Positions 1-11,359 of a stretch of DNA of 64,000 nucleotides are shown in pieces. The DNA is taken from the NCBI RefSeq assembly GCF_019925205.1, contig NC_083562.1, positions 10,416,001 through 10,480,000 of the forward strand. Reading direction: 5' to 3'. Positions within the stretch are counted from its first letter, which is position 1; each line of letters opens with the position of its first letter. This DNA is from Metopolophium dirhodum. Taxonomy: Eukaryota; Arthropoda; Insecta; Hemiptera; Aphididae. The notes beneath the pieces are model-generated. The model did not search any database. It was not told the origin of the DNA and saw nothing but the letters and a program-made list of their open reading frames with translations. Both the position numbers and the translations under genes were made by a program.

Positions 1-60
1 TTAGTTGTGAGCCGAGACTTGCACAGCTTTAGTGCACACTGGGCAGTATTGTACCTGTAG
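1..60 (+). other. candidate 5' (probably untranslated) exon end with splice donor
   Basis: Bases 1-60 have more balanced composition than the flanking DNA and end in TGTAG followed at once by GTAAGTAC, a near-consensus splice donor. A short GCC-type trinucleotide run follows at 69-85. This fits the end of a first, probably non-coding exon of a + strand gene whose transcription start lies at or before the window edge. No downstream coding exon could be linked to it, so the gene is unknown. The donor could be fortuitous. Confidence 0.35.
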
Positions 61-300
61 GTAAGTACGCCGCCGCCGCCGCTGTGTTTTGTCCTATTTC
101 AGTGATTTTAGTTCGAAAAAAATCAAGTGTATTAATATATTAGACTTCAGACACGATCGTTTTTTTGACCGATACTGCGTGTATGTGCGTATGAGTAATA
201 TAATATTATTGTTATATGAAACCTCCCGAAACAATTTACTGGATGTGTTGAACGTTAAATATACATACATATTTTAATATATGAACTGAATTGTAGACAA

Positions 301-3040
301 AACTTCGTATAAGTAACTTCAATATTCTGCAAATGAGATTTATTAAAAAAAAACCATAATTTAATTTTTAAGATCCTTTAATATTTAGTGTAGCACAAAA
401 TAATGGAACGTCACAACAACGAATCCACATTGATGACAATAATATTGCATTAGGTGTAATAGAAAATGTTTCGTTTGCTTTTAAATAAATATTTTAAGGA
501 AAAATTAATATAACTTCAAGTAAAATGTAAGTATTATTTTGACAGTAAACAATAACGAACGGTAATCGGAATTTTAGATATACCTAGTACAAAAAATACG
601 CTATTAATTATTTATTTAACTAATTCATTATTTATTTGCCTAATTGAAAATTAGACTAAATAGCTAAAACTGATTGTTGTCAATTTTTTTTTTCTAGAAA
701 AATGTAGAAAGTAAAATTTAAGGGGAATTCTACTTGATGTATAAAATAGATGTGTGATTTAGAAGGCTGACAACAATATGGGATTGGATTAATATGAAAC
801 GTCGATGGCTTTAAAAGTTTTTATGTACCTACCTGCTCGACGTTAGTAATTAAAACTTCCTCAAAATCTTTTGATGTCCTTAGATACATACAAGTTCTAG
901 AATGCGTTGAATTTTAACTTTCCGAGTAATTTAAAATTAATAATTATTTTCGATAAAAGAACAGAGCAACATAAAGCTAGAGATAATAAAATATGTATAA
1001 CGACTCATAACTACCCCTAAGTTATTTTGATATAATATACATTTATATTAATATATTAAACTATGTACTTTAGTACTCCAGTTCTCAACCTATATAATAT
1101 AGTAATTACTAAGTAGCTGCGATTAATTAAGTAAATACAGATATAACGCTGTATAGATTGAATAAAAATCTATTTTACCTTATGTTAATAATACATGTTG
1201 TATACAAACGTAATGAATGTTATTTGTATAACTATTATTTGTACCATTATAATATTATAATCAATGGCATAATATTACCATGCCACGAGAATAAATGCAT
1301 TATAGAGAGAAATATCGTGTACGCTTATTTTTGAGGTAAAATAAAAATTATTATTTTACCAATTATATTTGATATCCACAGTACTTTAATATAAATATAA
1401 TATACATTGTAATTTATAGATATAATGTGGATTGTAATTTATAATGTCGAAAAATAAAGATGGTCACTCGAATAAATTATTTATGAATAATATATATTTT
1501 TTTTATGAATAATCAACTTCTGTACAGAAAAAAACTATATTTATTGATTTCTTATAAAATATTCATGATAGGTTTAACCGTGAAAAATGGTTGAGTTTTT
1601 TTTTTTAAATTGATTATTCCAAAAAAGTGTATTTATCATAAGTTACTGTTTTCGATGAACCCACAGAGATATTATAATATGAAACGTTTAAGCAATTTAT
1701 TCCTCAAATGTTAATAGGAAATGTAGAAAAAGTACAGATCAAATTTGTTTAAAACCAAAAGTAACTCACTACTCTATTTGAATCTTAAATAATTTGATTA
1801 ATACATTTATTTTTCTTATCTATGTAAAATAAATGTATCTTTATATATACATACTGCGTGAAAGAGTATATTTCTCAAAAAATAAATATATACTGTGTAA
1901 AATTAAAATGATAAAACTTGAAAGAGAAAACGTAATAAAATTGACAAAATATAAAATATATTAAAATAAAAACTCGTATATTATTATTATCATTCTCGAA
2001 TATATTTTCGAACGTTTGAACATTTTTTTTTAAGGTTTTTGTCAATATTAGATATTATCTTTGAATCGCTATAGGTAAGGGAAATTATTCTGTGCGTATA
2101 TTATTACTTCAATGAATAACTAGCAATATTAACCTAACCTAACCTAACCTACCATAGCTACCTATTTGTAGTCTCGGAGGAAATATTTAAGTATTTATAA
2201 TGTAAAAATTTAATAAAATTTAAATTATTTGGTTACATTATATATGGATAAATCACGCCAAACAAAACAGCAAATTTATATTACTATTACTATACACATC
2301 ACCTACAGAAACAGCCAAAGGGGATAACCTAATGCTTCTCAAACGTGAATGTGTCAGGTACGTCTACGTATGTTAAGATCAGTCCCGTAAGTCGTAACCG
2401 TGGTAAGTTTGCTGCAATTAGACATCTCAACGTCATAAGAATATAACATAAATTATTAAAATTAATGCTATTAACGTGCATGGAAAAGTTTCTACAGCAG
2501 CTGGCATATCAATTATCAATAACAAAAGTTTATTTGTGATTTTCAACAGAGCTCTTTCGATGATTACGTATGACTATATTTATTTTAGCCGGTTTTCGGG
2601 GGTGACACTGTTTGAAATGGTAAGAACAAGAAACGTTTTCGTAAAGTAAAGTTCTACATTTGAAATCATAGACTCAAACGGTAGAAATCGTTAACTTATC
2701 AACAAATTGAGTATAAGTTTTAAGAATAACAGCATACCTAATAATATAATTTAGAGGTGCTCGTCGAGTACCAAATTCGCCATATTATATGCTGGTGAAC
2801 AAACGAACACGTCTTCAATCCCTTCCATCGTACATAGATCGCACCTGCAGCAGTAAACCCAAACTCATATTTTATAATTTGGAATATAAATGCAAGTCGA
2901 TTAAATTAACCTTATTGTTATTTCACTTTTGCAGTAATACATTACATTAAATTCTTATTTTTTCTAACTTATCGTGTCTGACGCGTACAGATTAAAAGAC
3001 ACTGTTAAAAGACTTGTTAGCGTTCAGTGACAATACGTTC
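301..3040. other. AT-rich stretch without a recognisable gene
   Basis: I see no coding potential above background on either strand. The only distinct item is the TTAGG-type repeat near 2.13 kb. If the exon at 1-60 is real, this is probably intronic. Confidence 0.5.
2129..2151 (-). repeat. short interstitial telomere-type repeat (TTAGG)n
   Basis: Four perfect tandem copies of AACCT (TTAGG on the minus strand), plus partial units at both ends. TTAGG is the canonical insect telomere repeat, and aphids carry it. Only about 23 bases are present, so this is an interstitial trace and not a telomere. Confidence 0.7.
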
Positions 3041-3044
3041 ATAA

Positions 3045-3460
3045 ATCAAAGGGCACTAAATTCGTTTGAATTTTAAATAATTCTATAATCTGTAATACGC
3101 ACTCGATAACTACTGCAGTTAGTGTAGTGACTCCGCCTAGTGAATCGAGTATATTTGAACGAGGTGAACTTTCTAAGGATATGCTGGGAATAAAATAGTA
3201 TTACTACGGTCGTTGAAATTACAAACACGTACATACTGCTGCTAAATTCAAAGCGGTAAGATGTGAAAAACGTACAGCGAACTGAACAAATTAATAATAT
3301 AAAGAATGTAGTTTAAAGCTTAGCATTATTTTTATCGGAATAGCTTCAATTATTGTCTTGTGATAATTAATAAAACTGACTGATGGTATTTTTCCGCTTT
3401 TTTTCTTATTTCTTCTGATGACTTTTATATTATGTTAATTAAATTCCTAGGTATACAGAA
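3045..3460 (+). repeat. copy 1 of a diverged ~400-bp dispersed repeat
   Basis: This segment aligns by eye, in the same orientation, with 19635-20010. Shared landmarks in order are CTCGATAACTRCTGCAG, AGTGAATC followed by GTTGAA/GGTGAACTT, a GAATAAAA block, a TACTGCTAAA block and an AACATATTAATAATAT-like block. Both copies are diverged with small indels. No protein is encoded. It may be an old transposon family or a duplicated regulatory or non-coding exon segment. Confidence 0.55.
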
Positions 3461-4539
3461 CGAACAAACGCCATCAATTTATTTATAAAAGAATATATTT
3501 TCTCCGTTATAATATCCATCTACTCTAAATTATTTTTAAATTAGATTGTGATTGGGTTTTCTGATGAAATACAAATGAGATCACTGGCTATTGGCCGATT
3601 ACGGGATTATTGTCATGTACAACTTTAGCGATCGGGTTATACAGCCAAACCGATATAACTAGGGAGTCGGATATAACTACGTTCAGCGCATGATACCATT
3701 CGATATAATTGAATTATATGACCAATCAATTTTATAATGGAATAGTATATTTGACAGCTAGGCACAATACATTTGTAATATTTTATAAAAAAGATAACAG
3801 TTTTAAATAATTTAAGTTATTGAATCAATTTCGTAACAAGGTATTCCGCACTCACTTATATATGCGATTCATTTTCAAATTTAAAACTATAGGTATTTAC
3901 AATAAATTAATAAATCAAGTTATATTTATTATTAATAGTGCTTAATAAGATTAGAAAATATTTATTTTATTTTTCATCGTATTATTCAAATAATATTATG
4001 TCACAAAATTTCTCCGACGGTAATAATTTATGATTTAATAAAGTCGTTATTTGAATAGTTCAAATTTATTGCACAGAATTAATTTAACAATTTGGTTTTT
4101 AAGTAGGTACAAAATTATGATAGCATTTATTTAGTTATTATCGCTGTAGTGAACTATATTCTAAATAAGATATCACAACTACTACTTCAAAGACTAATTA
4201 ACTGAACGGGAAACTAAATTCTATAACATTATATGGTTTTATTTTAATGGATATAAAATATACGAGAGGTCTAACATGAGAGTCGAATGTTGAGCTAGTA
4301 CTTACCTAAAAAAATATATATTAAATCATTCATTTTTGTACTAAGTCCTTTGAGCAGTTCAAAAATCCGAATAAAAATAAAGTTCATTCGGCCAAAATAT
4401 TTAGTGTAACCTCAAAAACGTGATCATATTGTTTATAAATACATATAAATATAAATATCAAAAATATACGACAATCTATATCTATCTGCACATATCTATA
4501 GGTACATTTATATACCAATACATACTTCATAATTATAAA

Positions 4540-4930
4540 TTAAATTGAAGTGTCCGTGCGTGGCCATGGACAATATTCAAAACGGCAGTACCTATTTTTA
4601 CGGGGTTTTTACAGGCAGATTGAGAACTTGGCGAGAAGTGATCTAGGCTACTTTTCATCCCCGAAAATCTGTTGAAACTAGGGGCAAAATAATATTTTCA
4701 GTATACATATGAATGCCGTTAATATAGTTGTAATGGATACATTTTGTCACGGGATAGTTCTGCGACCTCTCATCCTATATTCAAATCCGATCTTTTAAAA
4801 ACTATACAGCTCAGAGAGCCAGAGGAGGTTTAAATCAAAGTCGTATAGACTCAACTCCTGTTCCCGGAAAACTGAGCGAGAAAATAGAAACACACACCCC
4901 GTTATACGTTACCATTGCGGTTTTTATAGC
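4540..4930 (-). mobile_element. probable LINE 3'-tail fragment (RTE/BovB-like)
   Basis: On the minus strand the phrase GGGGATGAAAAGTAGCCTA (around 4645-4670) resembles the GGGATAAAAAGTAGCCTATG block common in 3' ends of RTE-type LINEs of insects. No reverse-transcriptase reading frame survives next to it. It also lies 3' of the sugar-porter gene on the same strand, so part of it may be transcribed in that gene's 3' flank. The class is recalled from family resemblance only. Confidence 0.4.
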
Positions 4931-5281
4931 GACTTAAAAAAAGAAAATTCTACGAACCACTATTCTTACTGGACCGTGTTGAAAATCTGTATTGTTCTTG
5001 TTGTTCGTGTTCGCGGGCATGCCTGAAAACTGGCTAAGCCGTTTGCTAAAGAAGTTATTGCACTTAAACCGAAATGCACGTGCGCCGTATTTTATGATCA
5101 TCATTTTTTTTCCCGCGAAGTCTACAACAACTACTACTACTACTACCACTATAGTACCCACAGGCTACCATAAAATTGTATTATATTACACATTACATTA
5201 CAATAATATTATTACATCGTCAATTCCGCGGTGGACTCATCGTAGAGCGTAGTGAAACACTTTGGCGTGCACATGCGCCGA

Positions 5282-8200
5282 TCAGGACGCGAGCATCTCC
5301 TCAATCTCCAAAAATGTCTTTCCCTTGGTCTCGACCATGACGAAGCCGGCGGCGACGGCCCAGATGAAGTTGAACGCGGAGTACATGAAGTAATTGGAGT
5401 GGACGCCAAACGCTTGGGCGATGGTGGTGTAGGTGCCGTCCAGGATGAACGAGCCGCCGGCCAACAACATGACGCACAGCGGGGCCGCCTTGGTCTTGAC
5501 GTTGGCCGCGAACATCTCGCCGAGCAGCGTGTAAGCGAGCGTGCCGGCGCCAAGCGCGTAAGACGCCGCGTACGCCCACAGCGACACCACCGGCCACCAC
5601 GCCAGCGGTTTGTCTTCGGGCCCGTTGGCCACCATGTACAGGCCGGCGCCGTACGAGGCCGTCACCAGAGCCATCGCGGCGTGCGACACCACCATCAGCG
5701 GCTTCCGGCCCATCCAGTCCACCAAAACCAACGGCACCAGGTTACCGACGCTCTTGACCATGGTGAACACCATGACGGCCACCAGCGGGTTCATCCAGTA
5801 GTGGGTGGACGGCAGCGTGATCGAGCTGAAGTGTATGAACTGCGCACCGATAAGATTGTTATGACGGTGTGTTCGCATAAATGTGTAATAATATGAAACA
5901 CACCATAGTTATGCGACACTCGCGCGCGTGACGTAAAAACCATGTGTGACAATAATAATATTATTATGACAGGAAGTGTATGTAATACACATTGTAGAGA
6001 TTGGCCCTTTTTTTGGGGGGAGGGGGGGGGATGACTTATTTTTATTTTACTCGATTCATAAAATAAAAGGTTTGGATTAACAGTCTTTCAAAGAGGAAAA
6101 ATCATTGTCAGCATATAATCACTAATTGTTTTACTCATTAAAAATATTTCCAAATACAAATAATGCAAAATATAATTATTAATAACTATATACATGTTTT
6201 AATTATCCGCCCGGGTATAGTTCCTTGACGAAATATCAAATATATTACAGAGAAATTGTATATAAAATATAGGGTACAGTCGAATTTCAAGATGAATCTG
6301 ACGTTACGCCTTTGCGGGGGCCGGGGATGCACCTGATGGATATTATGTCAAAACGTCATGAATATAATATAATGTGTTTTTCACATTATATTTTAATACA
6401 CCTAGGTGCATTATGTACTGTGTAATAGTGATGCGATGCGATGTTAAAAATCACGTAAATCACAGATGTATGTTTTTTCGATTCCTAATCCATACGTAGG
6501 CACCAACATTTATTTGAACAATTGTGAAATTAATTTCTGGTTTCGGTAAAAATATAATACTTTTTTCAAAAAACTCGTATCAAAAGAAATTGTTTTTAAA
6601 TACTTAATAATATGATAAAATATAATCCTATAAAAAGCTACAATTAATCATCTACGACAAGTAAAAATCATTTATTTCTACCAAAAAAACTTCCATCCAA
6701 GGTTCCAGTCGTTACAGATTCTCTTAACCAGCAAGAAAGAAAACATTTGCAGAAACTATGACGACTGACGAATCAAAAATCACCTTCAGAAACCGTCTTT
6801 ACCGTGTTAATATTAATTTCAAATTTAAATCATGTAACCACCACCACTAAGTTCCTTCCTGATCGCTGGTTTTCATCTACCTACAGTATATAGTTTAAAT
6901 TATTGTATGTTAGTATATTATTTCAAATCTATTTAACTCATAGTTATTATCCACAAGATATATTATGGCCGTAAAATGTTTGGATATATATCATGATATT
7001 TTTACCTTTGAAATGGGAGAACGATTGGGTAGGTTACGTTTAGCTATACATTTTTTTTCAGATAACATCAATTATATAAATATTAAAAAATATATGTATA
7101 AACATATTATTATTGTCATCATTATTATTAAGGAAAAATTAAAGAAAACATTTTAAAAGAACTTAAATATTTAGATTTAATATAAATGCATAAACATTAA
7201 ATAAAACAGAAATTAATGCATAGACACACTATGCTATGCATTTAATAATTCAACTTTAGCAAACAGTGTCATTAAAAAAGTATATTTTAACTTAACCTTC
7301 AGAATTGGAAGAATAAACTACCTATACTCAGCAAATTCTCTAGTGTTTTTTCGTTTTTATTATAACATTATCCATAATTTATTATGGCAGTAAACGAGTA
7401 AGCAGCTGCAAGTGCAGTCGGACCAGAAATGATGAACGGCTTGCAAATATACAAATTCAAATTGCCATGTCCATTATCATTTTATACGGTTTATAATACT
7501 CGCTAACGGGTAAATATGATGTTTTCTGTTAGTCAGCCTCAATGGAAAACGGATGGCACCGCTGTCACTAAAGAAGCAAGCAAGTCGCGAGTACGCATTA
7601 CCTGTTGTACCTCAACAGGTATTATGCAGTCATATAAGAAATTACGTAAAACTATGTTTTCCATACAAATGTATTATATTTTGCGAGCCTCGTCACTTCC
7701 AATTTGACTGTCACGTTATCTGCTATCTTTAATCTTTGAATTGTTCGTTTTTCACTAGTTCATCGTACTGACATCTTGCCTTCTTCTTAGGTATTTAGAA
7801 TTTTATGGTCATGGCCATTTTTAAAAACAGTTGGAACTAGTCTGTTTATTCTGTTGATATAATCAAACACACACCCTCAAATAAATTGTGATTTTAATCT
7901 ATACACCTATTTGATATAATGTACCATCTTAGGTGTTAACGCATGCTGCATGCAGGCACTAAAAAATTTACAGAAAATATCTACCTAAATATGGGTCGAC
8001 TAGCTAGTTCGGTCGGTTTTTAGAGTTACATATCAGTTACTAAACAAATCAATTCCAAAAAACCTAGTCACATAATATTCAATATAATATTAGCTTCTAC
8101 GAATACAACTGATATACCAAAATATAAAATACTGAAACAAAATGATAACTGTTAGGTAGGCATGCAGTCATACGCAAACGATATGTCTTATTTTTAATGA

Positions 8201-9227
8201 ATATTATAAATACCAATATAATATCATTGATTATAAATACTATTTATAATCAATGATAATATTATACACGCTCTAAAAAATCAGGTGGTGGCGATATCGG
8301 TCATGTTGTTTTTTATCAGTAAAATGACTTTTCCTCTTCCAATCTACCGTTAGCGCGATGTTATAATAGTATTATTCTAAAAAAATGTATTCCTTAAATA
8401 ATCGTAAAATAATGTTTTTCGTAAATTTATCACGATATACTACTCACCGGACTAATGCCGCTCAGCCTCTGAAACACGCTAGCCCCCGCCGTAATGACGA
8501 AAGCCTTCCGGTTGGACTTGTTCATGAACAACTCGCCGTACGTTGCCTTTGACTGCATCTGCTTGGTGACCGTCTTCTCGATCATCTCCAGCTCGTCCGT
8601 CACGTCATCCTTGGCTCGGATACGCCTGAGCGATTTCTCGGCTTGATCCCGCCGATCTTTCTGCATCAGGTAGTACGGGCTCTCGGGCATCACGAAGAAC
8701 AGCACCGTGAACACGGTTGAGAAAAACAGACCAAGCATGTTGAGCTGTCGGTAATTGAGCACCTGTCCGATCGTCTGCATGCCCAGCATGCCCACCGCCA
8801 ACATGATCGGAAAAATGGACAACACGGAACCCCTTAACTTGACCTCGGCTATTTCACCCACGTATATCGGTATGGCGCAGAGTGTCATCCCCTTGGCCAG
8901 TCCGGCGAACAGTCTGGCCGCGTACAGCACATCCAACCGGGACGGCCACACGAGAATCGCGATCCAGGCGAGCATGTTCAACGGTCCGATGATGCTGATC
9001 GTCAGCTTCCTGCCGAATAATCCCAGAAAGTAACCACACGGTATGGGGCTGATCAGGTTGCCCAGGTCGTACATGGCGACCATCATACCGTAATTGGTCA
9101 CATCCAATTCGGTCTTGTTGTGCTTCATCAGGTAGGTGGCCGGCGACGACCATCCGATCCAATTACCACATACCATATAACCCATACACGCTGCGGACGA
9201 AACGAATAATATACTTCTTACGCCCAA
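5282..9227 (-). CDS. facilitated trehalose transporter Tret1-like sugar porter (MFS), 5' end missing
   Basis: Membrane sugar transporter of the major facilitator superfamily, expected to move trehalose or another sugar across the plasma membrane. Two exons are clear: about 9227-8448 and 5839-5282. They are joined by a 2608-bp intron (donor CCG|GTGAGT, acceptor GCGCAG|TTC) with phase 0, giving ...SGISP-FIHFSS... as in the family. Motifs in order are GWSSP after TM1, GRKLT, PESPYYL, QRLSG, GRKPL, LGEMF and the C-terminal VETKGKTFLEIE. The stop is TGA at 5284-5282. About 445 residues are present against roughly 470-500 in Tret1 proteins, so about 25-50 N-terminal residues lie in an upstream exon. 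The frame is open only to 9227, where it starts at TTG just after a stop codon. A strong acceptor (CCGCAG) at 9191 could instead start the exon at 9190. The exons are strikingly GC-rich against the AT-rich flanks. The substrate is inferred. Confidence 0.9.
5840..8447 (-). other. intron of the Tret1-like gene
   Basis: AT-rich intron bounded by GTGAGT and CAG. It contains a G-rich homopolymer tract near 6017, a somewhat less AT-rich patch at 7390-7700 with a short hairpin (ACCTGTTG/CAACAGGT, 7599-7619) and a near-perfect palindrome at 8222-8258. No additional exon is needed, because the two flanking exons join in frame with the expected family alignment. Confidence 0.75.
8222..8258. repeat. palindrome with 18-bp perfect arms
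   Basis: TATCATTGATTATAAATA is followed, after one base, by its exact reverse complement. It lies in the Tret1-like intron. It could form a cruciform in DNA or a hairpin in the pre-mRNA. No function is implied. Confidence 0.7.
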
Positions 9228-9300
9228 TCATTATTGTTATTGATATTATTATTAGACTAAGAGCTTCGGTGACAAAGACCACAGTTGTGCGTATATTAGT

Positions 9301-9516
9301 CGAGGCTGGGCAAGTTAATGATTTTTTTTTCAACTCAGCTGAGTTTAGTTAATATACACCAATAACAAAAAGTTAAAAGTTAATTAAGAAAGAAATTTAG
9401 TAAGTTAACAGTTAAGTTAATGCAAAGTCAAAAGTAACTAGGTAAGTTAAAAAGTTTAAATTAAATTAACTTTTTAACTTAACTTTAACTTTTTAACTCG
9501 TTAATGCCCAGCCTTG
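9301..9516 (-). mobile_element. hAT-like MITE, GGCTGGGCA family, short copy
   Basis: A 216-bp element whose ends are imperfect terminal inverted repeats (CGAGGCTGGGCA at the left, TGCCCAGCCTTG at the right). It is flanked by a perfect 8-bp duplication ATATTAGT (9293-9300 and 9517-9524), the hallmark length for hAT insertion. The interior is almost only GTTAA/TTAAC-type words. A longer copy in opposite orientation lies at 61670-62235. It is non-autonomous with no coding capacity. It sits just upstream of the Tret1-like exon, so it is either in that gene's first intron or in its promoter region. Confidence 0.85.
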
Positions 9517-9524
9517 ATATTAGT

Positions 9525-10843
9525 TATTTATATTTTTTCTTTAGATATTATGTACAATTATTCAACAGTGAAAGGAATTTTTTTAATTAAATATTTCATT
9601 TGTTTGTCTAATTCTGAAGAATTAACGACGAAGAAAACGGTGGACAAGCGATTTTGAGTCCGTGCTCGGTTATTTTTTTTAAAAGTTAACTGGTATTGTA
9701 TTTTATTTCTTTTTTCGTTGATTTAATTTGATTAGTTTATGTTTATGATTTACTGTTAATATGATTCACCTGATGTTCAATTTATACTTTTGTAGGCTTA
9801 TTTTCTATTATTATAAGTTAACATTAACAGCAGCCTTGTAACAATTTAGAATGATATTTAAAATACTTTAAGAAACAAACATTCAAATCCGTATTATTTT
9901 ATTCATTAAAAAAAGTTTTTTTCGACCACAAAAAAAAAGTTTTAAATTTATGATAAAAATATATTATAGTCTATTAATTTGTATTATTGTTACTAGCATT
10001 ATTATTTTTTGTTCAATAAATACTTGTTTGTATATAGGTATTAATATACTGGTATTATATTGACGTTTATTTCCAACTATTTCAAAACTTACTAGCGTGG
10101 GGAAATGTATTTATTCTAAAACTATTTGAATATAATTTTTAAATAAAGTATTCAAATACATATTCTGAACACCTTTTTGCCCATTTTTTCGAATACAAAC
10201 TAAAGGTATTCTTTACAAGAATGCTTACCCTATTATATTTTGTTATTAAATTTACATCGCAGACATGCCTGTATTAATAATAATAATATTATTATACCTT
10301 CTAGTATATAGATATAAAATCGATGTAGGAAAACACACCTCGACAGTGTTGGAATTCCAGGGTTTTGTACTTTATAAAAGATAATGATTATGTAAAACTA
10401 CATTAAAATAGTAATTTCTAGACAAATATTTCAATTTTTGTGTGTAGGTATTCTATTATAGTAAAGGGATACACCATAAAGAAAAATGAATCTAGATAAC
10501 CCACATTAACAAACAATTTAACGAAATATACACAAGGATAAAAACTCTATAGGTACCTACACCTTATTAAATCATTTATCAACCTTGCAGTTGAAATTTT
10601 CTTTCTACTATAATACAGAGATAATAAGACCGCATGCAAGTTAACTTTCCCATAGCTGTTGCATCTTGCAAAAAAAAAATATTAACTTTCCTAAATAAAT
10701 TCCTGAGAAATCACTAAAATACGAAATAAACAGCTTATTAAAAGTTATTTTGATATATTTTGTGGAACTAGATGTTTACCGAACTATTTAAATTCATGCG
10801 AATTTGGCCTTTTAGTTGATATTTTACTGTGTTTAAAACTTGA
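9525..10843. other. AT-rich stretch without a recognisable gene
   Basis: I see nothing coding here. The missing first exon of the Tret1-like gene should lie on the minus strand in this stretch or further right, but no convincing candidate was found. Confidence 0.5.
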
Positions 10844-10851
10844 AAATTACT

Positions 10852-11350
10852 CAGGGCTTTCCATACGAATTAACTCGAGCCCGTAACACCCTTAAAAACC
10901 CTTAAAAATCAAATCCCTGAAACCCATATAACCCTAATAACTTTTTTTCTCAAAACACCCGATTTAACTGAAACCCGAATAAAATATCCCGGTTAACCCG
11001 AAACCCAATATTGTTTTATTTTACAAATTATTAAGAGAAACAATTTTATTAACTAGATATTAATTATTAAAAGTAACAACAAAGATGAAAATATGCTAAA
11101 TAATTCGTGGAGTGTGGGGATGTGGTTAGTTTGATGATATCCGAAAATTGTGTTCCTTGTAGTATAAATTTACATTTTACGTCATATCATATCTGATCAG
11201 TGATCACTCTTATAACTTTTCTTAGATTTAACACCCGTATTAACCCATATGAACCCGAATAACGACGATCATTATTCAATTTTTAATCTGGTAGTTGAAT
11301 ACTTGAGTACATCCAGCCCCCAAAACCCGAATAAATGATTCAAAGCCCTG
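10852..11350. mobile_element. hAT-like MITE with CAGGGCTTT ends
   Basis: A 499-bp element starting CAGGGCTTT and ending AAAGCCCTG, flanked by a perfect 8-bp target-site duplication AAATTACT (10844-10851 and 11351-11358). The interior has many AACCCGAA/AACCC-like words on the + strand and no reading frame. The CAGGG termini and 8-bp duplication are typical of hAT transposons, so this is a non-autonomous derivative. Confidence 0.85.
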
Positions 11351-11359
11351 AAATTACTG

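Noticed and set aside
4934..5252. Overlapping frames with poly-Val/poly-Thr runs
   Set aside because: They arise from an (ACT)n microsatellite in the 3' flank of the transporter gene, not from a protein.
5212..5896. Several other open frames over the GC-rich Tret1-like exon on both strands
   Set aside because: They are shadows of the real minus-strand exon. The translations are Arg/Pro/His-rich by-products of GC-rich codons.
8755..9162. Open frames on both strands overlapping the larger Tret1-like exon
   Set aside because: They overlap a clearly conserved transporter frame and have no domain of their own.
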